NCBI GenBank assembly: GCA_947450475.1
Contig: CANFVK010000002.1
Span: 310,001-374,000 of the forward strand
Direction of reading: 5' to 3'
DNA from: Bacteriovoracaceae bacterium
GTDB lineage: Bacteria > Bdellovibrionota > Bacteriovoracia > Bacteriovoracales > Bacteriovoracaceae
Length of the DNA stretch: 64,000 nt
A program made the position numbers and the translations under genes. This document shows, one piece after another, positions 25,383 through 34,014 of this stretch. A model generated the notes under the pieces. The model had not been told where the DNA came from, searched no databases, and saw only the letters and a program-made list of their open reading frames with translations. Within the stretch, counting starts at the first letter, position 1; every line of letters begins with the position of its first letter.

Positions 25383-25725
25383 CTTTTTTCCATGGATTTA
25401 GTTTTATAAAAAAATATATATTAGCAAATAGCATGATAAAAAATGCGGGGATAAAGTAAAGTCCGACAATGACCGGAGTAATTGTTAGTGATGGAACAAA
25501 AAGTATCGTTGCAATTTTTTTATATATCTTTGAAATATCGAAGGTAACAAAGGCCAGTCCTAGATTGCAAATTATCGCGATAAAAAATATTTTTACAAGC
25601 AAGATGGGGTTGAGATTAAAAGGATCAAGTGGAAAATAGATCATGCAATGAATATATAAACTCGTTAGAGCAACTGACAGTATCCATAATAGATATTTTA
25701 AACGATTTTTTTTAAAATTTATCAT
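25357..25725 (-). CDS. Small membrane protein of the accessory cassette
   Basis: 122-aa protein with about four hydrophobic helices (near 13-30, 38-58, 70-88 and 90-108) and basic ends, so an inner-membrane protein. No family was recognised. It overlaps the Bro-N gene start-to-stop by 4 nt (ATGA) and the DUF6973-like gene by 26 nt. Such tight overlaps imply one translation-coupled unit, typical of toxin/immunity or phage-defence cassettes. Confidence 0.6.
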   Translation of the reverse strand: MINFKKNRLKYLLWILSVALTSLYIHCMIYFPLDPFNLNPILLVKIFFIAIICNLGLAFVTFDISKIYKKIATILFVPSLTITPVIVGLYFIPAFFIMLFANIYFFIKLNPWKKDEMGPIST

Positions 25726-26558
25726 TTTTTCTTTTTCTTCTTATTGTTTTCAACTTGTAAGTAATTTTTACGACTAATCACGCTATACCCTAATTCCTTT
25801 TCTGTGTCTTTACGGGCCTTACCTGCAACTCGCCCTCCTCGTTTTGCCACCTTCTTATTTTTCTCTAAAGTTTCTGGTTTTTCTTTTTTTGATATTTCGG
25901 TTGTTACCTTTTCTCCAAGCATAGTGAAAATTAATTCGAGATCAGTCATGTGATCTCTAAGATTTTCATTCTTTTTGCTGAGACCTTTCATGTTTTTATA
26001 TTCGGAAGGAGTCATTCCAAAAGTTGCTCTTGAAATTTCAGAAGTCAGAATTGCAAAATCTCGTTCATTTTCAACTCCACGTTCTCTCCATTCATCGGTC
26101 AAATTTTGGCGAATAGCGATTCCACGCAAGCGTTTATCAATCCAATCTTTTGGATAGCCCTTTTGCTCGTAAAGTTTTTTCATTCGCTCTTGGGCCAATT
26201 CTGGATTTTCTATCTCCAGAACTCTTTCATGGCCGACTTCTGCAAGCCACTGCTTAAAAGGTTCTGCTTTTGGAGAGGGAATAGATTGAATAATTCGAAA
26301 CATTCCTTTTGTATTTGCACAATCGGATTCACGCAGTTTTCCATCAAGGGCCGCTAATTTCAACCCGTGACAATTTGTCACGACTTGACTTCCTTCTTCC
26401 GTAAGACGCTGCTTTAATTTTCTCCAATAAGCCCCCGCATCCTTACTGTCAGTTAAAGCACTAACAACATCTACGACAGAGAACCACCACTCGTCATTAT
26501 GGTAAATTCGCCTGATCTTTTTACTTTCAAATACAATAATCTTATCTGACGCACTCAT
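25722..26558 (-). CDS. Bro-N domain protein with DinD-like C-terminal part
   Basis: Probable DNA-binding protein. Residues about 5-105 form a Bro-N domain (IRRIYHNDEWWFSVVDVVSAL, then PSPKAEPFKQWLAEVG), as found in phage antirepressors and baculovirus BRO proteins. Residues about 150-210 resemble E. coli DinD (DEWRERGVENERDFAILTSE, then KGLSKKNENLRDHMTDLE). DinD is an SOS protein that affects RecA filaments. The tail is lysine-rich. No signal or membrane segment is present. It is first in the three-gene cassette, 150 bp from the 3' end of tRNA-Leu. Base composition is like its neighbours, so any acquisition is not recent or came from a similar host. Confidence 0.75.
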   Translation of the reverse strand: MSASDKIIVFESKKIRRIYHNDEWWFSVVDVVSALTDSKDAGAYWRKLKQRLTEEGSQVVTNCHGLKLAALDGKLRESDCANTKGMFRIIQSIPSPKAEPFKQWLAEVGHERVLEIENPELAQERMKKLYEQKGYPKDWIDKRLRGIAIRQNLTDEWRERGVENERDFAILTSEISRATFGMTPSEYKNMKGLSKKNENLRDHMTDLELIFTMLGEKVTTEISKKEKPETLEKNKKVAKRGGRVAGKARKDTEKELGYSVISRKNYLQVENNKKKKKK

Positions 26559-26707
26559 GTAAACCTCAAGAAAAGTGATAAACTATTTATAGAATATTGA
26601 AATTCTGCAAGGATGAGAAGTTCAATCGTGATGCTAAAGATTTAATTTTCAAAGATGAATTAGAAGGATTGGCTCAAAATCGCGTCGGTATTAGTAGATT
26701 ATTAGAG

Positions 26708-26790
26708 TGGTGCCCTGCGAGGGACTTGAACCCCCACGCTTGCGCACCAGATCCTAAGTCTGGCGTGTCTGCCAATTTCACCAGCAGGGC
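26708..26790 (-). tRNA. tRNA-Leu (anticodon UAG)
   Basis: Class II tRNA on the minus strand. The 7-bp acceptor stem is GCCCTGC/GCAGGGC, the D arm contains AAATTGGCAGAC, and the anticodon stem-loop is CCAGA-CTTAGGA-TCTGG with anticodon TAG. A variable arm with GCGCAAGCG and the T arm GGGGG-TTCAAGT-CCCTC follow. The discriminator is A (as expected for Leu) and the 3' CCA is encoded in the DNA. It lies 59 nt downstream of the 761-aa coiled-coil gene. Confidence 0.97.
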
Positions 26791-26849
26791 GTCGATTTGT
26801 GAAAAGTATTTTTACTCAACTTGCTAGGTGCTGACAAGAAAAATTTGAA

Positions 26850-29135
26850 TTAGGATGCTTTTTTATCCATCATAAAGAGCTTTTTCTCTAGTTCAGCTAC
26901 CTTAGATAACAAGCCGTTATTCTCATGACGCAGCTTAAAGTTCTCTTTTTTCTTCTCACTAATGTCTTTATTTGCTTCATTTATCCGCTCATTGAGGGAT
27001 TCAACTTGCTTAACATAAAAATCGGCGGTTTTGGTGGCCTGGGTAGGGTTAACTTTATTTTTTTGTAAGTCTTCTAATTGGGTGGCCATGTTTTTAAGCT
27101 TTAATTCAGCTTTTTTCAGCTCCAAAGTAGCATTTCTATACTTCTCATCAAGAATAGTTTTTTCAGCGGAGAAACGTTTAACCATCGCCTCACGCTTTTG
27201 TTGATCATTGCCTTTTTGGCGATCAGTATTTTCACTAATAATACTTAACTTGCTTGTAGCAATTTCCAGCTTTGTCGCTAGAGTTTTATTTTCCATCACC
27301 AATTGATCAATTCTATCTTCACCATTTTCCTGACGTCTTCCGGCAATTTTTTGTCTCAACTCACCGATCTTATCTTCCATTCGCTTTATGCCATTTTCTT
27401 TAGATTCTAAAATTTTATCGAAGGTTAACTTGCTGGCAAGAATGCTCTGGTCTTTTTCACGAACTGCTTCGAGTGATTTACCAAATGCTATTTTTAAATC
27501 CAGGTTTTCTTTTTCTACTTCAGAACTGGCCCTTGTTTCATTCAACTCCTTAACTTGTTCTCGCAAATTGACGACCTCTATTTTCATTTGATCGATGATT
27601 TTTTTCATCTTTAAAATCTGAGTGTCTTGCTTATTACGCTCTTCTTCCAGTGTTCTTGTCTTTAATAGTAAGGCAAAGCCATCCTCAGTAGGTTCTTTGC
27701 GAAGCAGTTTTTCAGAAGCAACTTCTTCAATGAGCGCGCGCACCAACCCAGCAACATCTTCTGGCTCAGCATCTATATTTTGGCAAACCACTCGAATCAT
27801 ATCTTCTTCGACAAAATTACGACCATCGGCTTTAATCGCCTTAAATTCATCCTTTATCGCCTGAACCATCTTACTTCGTTGAACCTTCCAGGTTTCTTCC
27901 GTTAAATTCTGGGCCCAAGCTTTAACTCGCATGACCCCTTGCTCGGTACCATTTTTTTTGCCACTAACTATCATGGCATCAATCATATCTTCTAGAGATT
28001 TATTACCTAAGACCCTCTCAACATCATCGACAATTGGATCAAGATTTGAAGCGACAACATTTTGAACATAATCAGAAATTGCCTCTCCTAAATTATCATC
28101 CATTAAAAAATTAAGAATAAGTTTTTTGGTGTCTTCATCCAACTTGTCACCAATCCCTTGGTGAGGATGTTTTGACAAGTAGAAATCAACGTCTTCAACA
28201 TTCAAGTGAATATGCTCTTTAGGCTCTATTTCTTTAGATCTAACACTTTTTATATATAGAGCAAGTTTTCGAGCAATAAAAAACATTTTCGTTTCTTCAG
28301 GAGAAACTGCATCAGGCTGGTATTCGACCGCTTTATTTTCGGCGTCAATCAAAACGATTGCATCTGGAGTCTCAGCCTCATGATGCATTTTGGTAAAAGT
28401 CTCTACAAAAAAGCAAGAATGAAATCCCTTAAACTTACTTTCCTTGAACCACAAGCTTGAAAGCTGAATGCGTTCTCGTTTTTTAAAATAATCGACAATT
28501 AGGCAGTTGGTATTTTGACTAAGTCGTTCGAAAATACTTTCCGTTTTATCCATCTTATACTCAGTCACTGCCATCGACATATCGAGGGCAAAACCGTTTG
28601 TTGAATTTGAATAAGAAAGTTCAATCGCTGCAAAATCTTGTTGATCTCTTAAGAGACTAAAACAATAATTGAAAGCTCCGTTTAAATATTCTCTCATTTG
28701 TTCAACTGGATATTTATTTTTATAAGCCTCTAATACAATCTGGTCAATGAAATAGCCTAGACTAAAATAATCCTGAACTTTGAGAGTCAAAATATTTTTT
28801 GCTTCTTTGCTGTAGCGACTAACGAGATTAAAGTCTGGGTCTTCAGATAAACTAGTTCTAATTAAAAATTGAATCTGTTCATTTTCTAAAAAATTTGGAT
28901 CAAAGTAAGAAAAAGCTGAAGGATGATTCAAAAATGCTTTTGGGTTTTGGGTAAATAGTCTTGGAACTTTTACCATCTCTGGAAGAAAGTCATCAACTAT
29001 AAACTCATAGCTACTATGAGTAGCTTCATCCAATTGGCTACAAAGTTCAAATCCTATATTTTGAAAAAAAGTTCCCAGCGGTGCTTTGCTTTGCTCCGGC
29101 GAGATTAAGATTTTTCTTACTTTTTTCAAACTCAA
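26850..29135 (-). CDS. Large cytoplasmic protein with long C-terminal coiled coil, unknown
   Basis: 761-aa protein without signal peptide or membrane segment. The N-terminal 330 residues are a mixed alpha/beta region of no recognised family. The middle (about 330-480) is helical, and from about 495 to the end heptad patterns give an almost continuous coiled coil (for example RNKQDTQILKMKKIIDQMKI). The start is TTG with GAGGA 8 nt upstream. It follows the degenerate HD-GYP-like gene by 19 nt, so the two form an operon. A scaffolding or signalling role through dimerisation is inference only. Confidence 0.6.
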   Translation of the reverse strand: MSLKKVRKILISPEQSKAPLGTFFQNIGFELCSQLDEATHSSYEFIVDDFLPEMVKVPRLFTQNPKAFLNHPSAFSYFDPNFLENEQIQFLIRTSLSEDPDFNLVSRYSKEAKNILTLKVQDYFSLGYFIDQIVLEAYKNKYPVEQMREYLNGAFNYCFSLLRDQQDFAAIELSYSNSTNGFALDMSMAVTEYKMDKTESIFERLSQNTNCLIVDYFKKRERIQLSSLWFKESKFKGFHSCFFVETFTKMHHEAETPDAIVLIDAENKAVEYQPDAVSPEETKMFFIARKLALYIKSVRSKEIEPKEHIHLNVEDVDFYLSKHPHQGIGDKLDEDTKKLILNFLMDDNLGEAISDYVQNVVASNLDPIVDDVERVLGNKSLEDMIDAMIVSGKKNGTEQGVMRVKAWAQNLTEETWKVQRSKMVQAIKDEFKAIKADGRNFVEEDMIRVVCQNIDAEPEDVAGLVRALIEEVASEKLLRKEPTEDGFALLLKTRTLEEERNKQDTQILKMKKIIDQMKIEVVNLREQVKELNETRASSEVEKENLDLKIAFGKSLEAVREKDQSILASKLTFDKILESKENGIKRMEDKIGELRQKIAGRRQENGEDRIDQLVMENKTLATKLEIATSKLSIISENTDRQKGNDQQKREAMVKRFSAEKTILDEKYRNATLELKKAELKLKNMATQLEDLQKNKVNPTQATKTADFYVKQVESLNERINEANKDISEKKKENFKLRHENNGLLSKVAELEKKLFMMDKKAS

Positions 29136-29154
29136 ATTTTACTTCCTCAATAAT

Positions 29155-30036
29155 CTATGCGCTAAATTCTTCGTTGACTGGCATAAAACTTTTATCTAAA
29201 ACACTTAGTATCATTTTTACAATTCTAGGTTCACAAACAAACTCTCCTCTTCTCAACTGAAATAAAATATTCGCATTGGGATCTTGTCGATAGGAGAAGT
29301 GAGCATTAAAGGCTACCAAAAGAATTTCGAGATCAGTCATTTCGGCATCACTAACTTTCATCGTTCCAGAGCCATCGTATCGCTCATTAAAAATGAATTT
29401 CTTTTTATGATAATACTTCAAAAGCAATACACTTTGATTTTTAGAGAGCGTCTCTTTTGTTCTTAGGTATTCTAAGTTTTCTTTCATTGAAATTAGAGTT
29501 TCTTTTTCTGAAACATTAAAAAGATCTATGAAAGTCTGGTTATACATCTGAATTAAAAATTCATCATGATAATGCCCCAAAATAAAGGCAAAAAGAGTCA
29601 AGCTTGAGGCTACGGCCATGCTGCGCTTAAAGAGATCAATGTCTTTATCTAGAAAGGACTTTGACTGATCGGTAGAAAAACGCGAAAAAATTTTCCACAT
29701 CACTTGATCTAATTCAAATTGTGAATTTTCTCCTGCCAGCAATCGTTTTCTAAAAGTCATCAGTAATTGATTTCTCCAACCTAGTTTATCTTTGATGTGA
29801 AGTTCTTTACGATGCGACATGAATGGAATGTAAATTTCATCGATAAATTCCGCCGCGATTAAATCTTCCACTTCAAATTTATGCTTTGAGCGTGTCAGCT
29901 TTTCAATTAATTCGTGATTGAGAAAATCAGCTTTTTGAGCGACTAGTGTCTTCTCACCAGAACGGCGCACCCAATAGATATTGGCCGGTGAAAGGACGTA
30001 TCCTTTGATAATTTTTAAATCAAAAAGCGAAGCCAT
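29155..30036 (-). CDS. Degenerate HD-GYP-like protein
   Basis: 293-aa cytoplasmic protein. Its C-terminal half follows the HD-GYP layout: ASSLTLFAFILG where the first helix normally has HSLRVA, TFIDLFN where the HD pair is expected (ID instead of HD, near 168), YYHKKKFIFNERYDGSG where HHERxDGxGYP is expected (near 210-226), and LRRGEFVCEPRIVKMIL where the last helix has GTQFDPxVVExFL. Metal ligands are largely lost, so cyclic-di-GMP hydrolysis is unlikely and a binding or scaffold role more probable. The N-terminal 130 residues are unrecognised. The 761-aa coiled-coil gene follows after 19 nt. Confidence 0.55.
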   Translation of the reverse strand: MASLFDLKIIKGYVLSPANIYWVRRSGEKTLVAQKADFLNHELIEKLTRSKHKFEVEDLIAAEFIDEIYIPFMSHRKELHIKDKLGWRNQLLMTFRKRLLAGENSQFELDQVMWKIFSRFSTDQSKSFLDKDIDLFKRSMAVASSLTLFAFILGHYHDEFLIQMYNQTFIDLFNVSEKETLISMKENLEYLRTKETLSKNQSVLLLKYYHKKKFIFNERYDGSGTMKVSDAEMTDLEILLVAFNAHFSYRQDPNANILFQLRRGEFVCEPRIVKMILSVLDKSFMPVNEEFSA

Positions 30037-30165
30037 AATTAGTTAAATCCCTTTTAATAAGAGAGTCCTTCAAACTACTATTCGGATTTAATTTATTAAA
30101 ATTGAAGAATTTTTGGACCCATTTCCCCCTTTTTCCCATAATAAAGGAAGAAATGAGCTAACTAT

Positions 30166-31140
30166 TTAATTTATCGGGTTATAACAACGGTACTGATGAG
30201 TCTCGGACTGGTTGGTAAGCGGTGGGAAGCTCTCACGACACTTATCAGTCGCATTCCAACATCTTGGATTAAAATGGCAACCAGGGGGTGGATTCATGGG
30301 GCTTGGAATATCGCCCTCTAAAATAATTCTTCCGGCACGTCCTTCGGTGCTAGCGTGAGGAATCGCCGAGAAAAGAGCTTTGGTATAGGGATGTTTTGAG
30401 TGACCGTAGAGCTCACTTGATTCCGCCACTTCGACCATATTGCCTAGATACATAACCGCTACGCGGTTTGAAATATACTCGACTACTTTTAGATCGTGAG
30501 CAATAAAAAGAAAGGTCAAACCTAAATCTTTTTGCAAATCCATCAAGAGGTTAACAACCTGAGCTTGAACCGAAACATCCAGGGCCGATACAGGCTCATC
30601 GCATACGATGAATTCGGGCTCAACGGCTAAGGCACGAGCTATACAGATACGCTGTCTTTGACCTCCTGAGAATTCGTGAGGATATTTATTGAGGGCATCT
30701 GCTGGAAGCTGAACTTGGTTTAACAATTCCAAGAGACGATTTCTTCTAGCCGTTTTTTCAGAATGTAATCCATGAATCTCCATCGGCTCGGCCAAGATAT
30801 CTCCAATCGTCATTCGAGGATTAAGAGAGGCATATGGATCTTGAAAAATGATTTGCATTTTTCTTCTTACCGCTCTCATTTCAGCGGCAGAATAATTGAC
30901 TATATTTTTTCCATTGAAGAGGATTTCTCCACTTGTTGGTTCAATTAATCTAAGAATAGATCGGCCCAAGGTTGTTTTGCCACAACCGGATTCACCAACT
31001 AGTCCCAAGGTTTCACCTTTTTTAATTTTAAAACTCACGTTGTTTACGGCATTTACTGCTCCAACTTCGCGGCCAAATAATCCACCTTTGATGGGAAAAG
31101 TTTTACAAAGATTTTTTACTTCTAATAAGTACTCGCTCAT
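30166..31140 (-). CDS. oppF: Oligopeptide ABC transporter ATP-binding protein OppF
   Basis: ATPase subunit of a peptide importer. Walker A is GESGCGKTT (near 54), the signature SGGQRQR and Walker [15 protein letters not shown]. The C-terminal oligopeptide/dipeptide extension contains the [17 protein letters not shown] Cys motif that binds an Fe-S cluster in related subunits. Length (324 aa) is usual. It is the last gene of oppABCDF, 20 nt after oppD. The gene order fixes it as the F subunit. Confidence 0.93.
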   Translation of the reverse strand: MSEYLLEVKNLCKTFPIKGGLFGREVGAVNAVNNVSFKIKKGETLGLVGESGCGKTTLGRSILRLIEPTSGEILFNGKNIVNYSAAEMRAVRRKMQIIFQDPYASLNPRMTIGDILAEPMEIHGLHSEKTARRNRLLELLNQVQLPADALNKYPHEFSGGQRQRICIARALAVEPEFIVCDEPVSALDVSVQAQVVNLLMDLQKDLGLTFLFIAHDLKVVEYISNRVAVMYLGNMVEVAESSELYGHSKHPYTKALFSAIPHASTEGRAGRIILEGDIPSPMNPPPGCHFNPRCWNATDKCRESFPPLTNQSETHQYRCYNPIN

Positions 31141-31160
31141 ATATTTTTGATCCTTAAAAA

Positions 31161-32159
31161 TTAACTGAGTGGATTAAAACAAGCTACAGTGTGACCTTCG
31201 CCCTTTGCAGGCATTAGTGTTGGCTCTCCTTGAGAACCTCGACATTTTTCAGTTACACTAGAGCATCTATCTTGGAAATTACATCCAACTGGCAAATCAA
31301 ACAGCGATGGAACCATCCCTTCGATTGTTTGTAGTCTTTCTTTTTTATGACCACTGGTCGAATCAAATGACGGTATAGAATTCATCAGCCCCTTGGTGTA
31401 AGGATGCTGTGGATGATTAAACAGCGTTTTGACGTCCGCGCTCTCAACAATTTGTCCACAGTACATGACTGCAACCGAATCACAGGTTTCAGCGACTACG
31501 CCGAGATCGTGAGTAATGAGAATAATTCCCATCCCTAATTCTTTTTGCAATTTTTTCATGAGTTCGAGAATTTGTGCCTGGATTGTTACATCTAATGCGG
31601 TGGTAGGTTCATCAGCAATAAGAATATCGGGTTCACAAGAAAGGGCAATTGCGATCATTACTCGTTGTCTCATCCCACCTGAGAGTTGGTGGGGATACTC
31701 TGCAACTCTTTTTTCAGGACTGGGAATTCCTACCAATCGAAGCATGTCGACGGCTTTGGCCCTTCTTTCAACATTAGACAAATGAGGCTGGTGAAGTTCA
31801 ATAACTTCTTCAATTTGATTTCCAATGGTAAAAACTGGATTAAGTGAAGTCATGGGTTCTTGAAAAATCATGGCAATTTTATTGCCTCTAATTTTTCTCA
31901 TTTCAGCTGGTTCTATATTAACGAGACTCTTTCCATTGAAATGAATTTGTCCGCTAGCAACTCGACCAGGAGGATTGGGAATTAGACCCATAATAGCAAG
32001 GGCCGTTACAGACTTACCTGAACCAGATTCCCCAACTACTCCAAGTGTTTTACCTTTGAATACGTCGAAGTTAACTCCGTTTACCGCTTTGATTGTTCCG
32101 CGATCAGTTTTGAACTCAACAACGAGATCTTTAACAACTAAAATTTTCTCTGAGGTCAT
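31161..32159 (-). CDS. oppD: Oligopeptide ABC transporter ATP-binding protein OppD
   Basis: Second ATPase subunit of the peptide importer. Walker A is GESGSGKSV, the signature SGGMRQR and Walker [15 protein letters not shown]. The C-terminal motif [18 protein letters not shown] parallels that of OppF, with Cys spacing for an Fe-S cluster. Length (332 aa) is typical. The start abuts the oppC stop with no gap, so the two are translationally coupled. Confidence 0.93.
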   Translation of the reverse strand: MTSEKILVVKDLVVEFKTDRGTIKAVNGVNFDVFKGKTLGVVGESGSGKSVTALAIMGLIPNPPGRVASGQIHFNGKSLVNIEPAEMRKIRGNKIAMIFQEPMTSLNPVFTIGNQIEEVIELHQPHLSNVERRAKAVDMLRLVGIPSPEKRVAEYPHQLSGGMRQRVMIAIALSCEPDILIADEPTTALDVTIQAQILELMKKLQKELGMGIILITHDLGVVAETCDSVAVMYCGQIVESADVKTLFNHPQHPYTKGLMNSIPSFDSTSGHKKERLQTIEGMVPSLFDLPVGCNFQDRCSSVTEKCRGSQGEPTLMPAKGEGHTVACFNPLS

Positions 32160-33035
32160 TTATTTTCCTTTTAATTTCGGATCTAGAGCGTCTCTAAGAG
32201 CGTCCCCTAAAATATTAAATGCTAGAACAATTAAAAACATGGCAAAAGTGGCGGCTGCTAGTTGCCACCAAACTCCACGTGCTAATTCAAGCTTAGAGTC
32301 GTCAATCATTGTACCCCAACTTGGTCTTCCGACAACCCCAAGGCCCAAGAAAGACAAAACCACTTCGGCTTTAACCGCTGAATCAAAAGTTTGAGTAAAA
32401 TTGATAATTAATAAGTGTGAAATATTGGGAAGTATGTGATTGAAAAGCTTTCTGGTGTGAGTTGCTCCAATGGCATTAGCCGCTTGAATATATTCACGCT
32501 CTTTGTGTTTCATGACTTCGGCCCGCACGATCCGGCATAGTCCCAACCAGCTGGTCAATCCCAATGAAAGAAAAACAGTTGTAGTGCCTTTGCCCAAAAT
32601 AAAAGCAATCGCCACCAATAACATGACTCCAGGAATTGAGGCAAAAGTGGTATAAAACCAAACGATTAATTCATCTACAAAGCCGCCAAAATATCCGGCC
32701 AACATTCCTAGCAATGTGCCAATCACGATACTGATCATTGAGACAACGACACCAATAACTACCGCCGTTTCAGTGGCTTTGATGGTTTTTAAAAGTACAC
32801 TTCTTCCAAAGATATCTAGACCAAAATAATTTTTTATGGCCTCAAAACTTGGAGCAGCATAGGACTGACCGATTTCTTGACCCCAGTTTGAAGCTAAAAC
32901 CCCCATAGCGGTCAACATAGCCACTAGAAAATAAAGAAAAACGATTATTAATGCAATTAAAGAGAGTTTCTCGCTCACTATTTTTATTAAAGCATTATGT
33001 AAAAGTGATTTTGATGGTTTAATTTCAGCACTCAT
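32160..33035 (-). CDS. oppC: Oligopeptide ABC transporter permease OppC
   Basis: Inner-membrane permease of the BPD_transp_1 class with six membrane helices. An N-terminal OppC-type helix (about 22-45) is followed by a periplasmic loop. The EAA-like motif EYIQAANAIGATHTRKLFNHILPN near 180-205 contacts the ATPase. The C-terminus reads AFNILGDALRDALDPKLKGK, the usual ending in this family. It pairs with OppB and lies 11 nt after it. Confidence 0.93.
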   Translation of the reverse strand: MSAEIKPSKSLLHNALIKIVSEKLSLIALIIVFLYFLVAMLTAMGVLASNWGQEIGQSYAAPSFEAIKNYFGLDIFGRSVLLKTIKATETAVVIGVVVSMISIVIGTLLGMLAGYFGGFVDELIVWFYTTFASIPGVMLLVAIAFILGKGTTTVFLSLGLTSWLGLCRIVRAEVMKHKEREYIQAANAIGATHTRKLFNHILPNISHLLIINFTQTFDSAVKAEVVLSFLGLGVVGRPSWGTMIDDSKLELARGVWWQLAAATFAMFLIVLAFNILGDALRDALDPKLKGK

Positions 33036-33046
33036 AATATTTGCAC

Positions 33047-33988
33047 CTACTTCAACTTCATTCTCGGATCGACGACAGTATAAAGAACATCAGTCACCAC
33101 TCCAAATAATATAAATCCGACCGCACTTAAAATAGTCATGGCTTTAATGACTGGGAAATCACTGTTATTGATAGCATTAATTGTCATGGCCCCAAGACCA
33201 GGAATACTGAAAAAAGATTCAGCAAACAATAATCCTAAAATAAGCGTGGGAATTTGAATTATTATTTGAGTGAGTATGGGGATCATTGAATTTTTAAGAA
33301 CGTGCTTGAACATAACTCTTAATTCAGAAATTCCTTTTGAACGAGCAGTACGAACATAATCCTGGTAAGCTTCATCCAATATTACGGTACGATAAAAACG
33401 AGTTTCTCCACCAAAAGAAATAAAGACGTAGAGAATAATTGGCAAAATAACGTAAGGAACGAATTGAGGAAATCCTCGCTCATAGCCTGAAATTTCAAAG
33501 ATGCCCAATTTGTAGCCAAAAAACCACTGACCAAAAAGAACTACGGCCAAACTTGGAATACTCATGCCTGCAATGGATAGGACGAGCACGATCTTATCGA
33601 CTAATTTCCCCCTGTAAAAAGCCACGAGAAGTGCCAGAGAAATAGCAAAAATATTTTCGATTACAAACAACGGTCCAGTGATGGAAAGCGAAGGACCAGC
33701 ACCAGCTTTAATCATCTCCCAAATATTTTGTTTAGAAGTCCAAGAATAGCCAAAATCAAAAGTAAAAGCAGTCTTTACAGTATCAAAGTACTGTACCCAG
33801 TAAGGACGATCCATCCCTAATTCGTGATGAAGCTCTGCAATTTGCAATTGAGTGGCATGTTTTCCCAGTAAAGTGAAAGCAGGATCTGGTGCAACTAGAT
33901 TAAAAAGAACAAAAATAACTAAGCAGACTCCCAGCAAAACGGGAATGACGTAAAGGAGTCTGCGAAAAATATAGGCGTACATATTCAT
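33047..33988 (-). CDS. oppB: Oligopeptide ABC transporter permease OppB
   Basis: Inner-membrane permease with six helices, forming the channel together with OppC. The N-terminus YIFRRLLYVIPVLLGVCLVIF is typical of OppB/DppB. The EAA motif is YQDYVRTARSKGISELRVMFKHVLKN near 205-230, and the C-terminus ends DVLYTVVDPRMKLK, the normal ending in this family. It begins 26 nt after oppA. Confidence 0.93.
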   Translation of the reverse strand: MNMYAYIFRRLLYVIPVLLGVCLVIFVLFNLVAPDPAFTLLGKHATQLQIAELHHELGMDRPYWVQYFDTVKTAFTFDFGYSWTSKQNIWEMIKAGAGPSLSITGPLFVIENIFAISLALLVAFYRGKLVDKIVLVLSIAGMSIPSLAVVLFGQWFFGYKLGIFEISGYERGFPQFVPYVILPIILYVFISFGGETRFYRTVILDEAYQDYVRTARSKGISELRVMFKHVLKNSMIPILTQIIIQIPTLILGLLFAESFFSIPGLGAMTINAINNSDFPVIKAMTILSAVGFILFGVVTDVLYTVVDPRMKLK

Positions 33989-34014
33989 CTTTTAAATCGT
34001 CCTAAAATTGAGCA

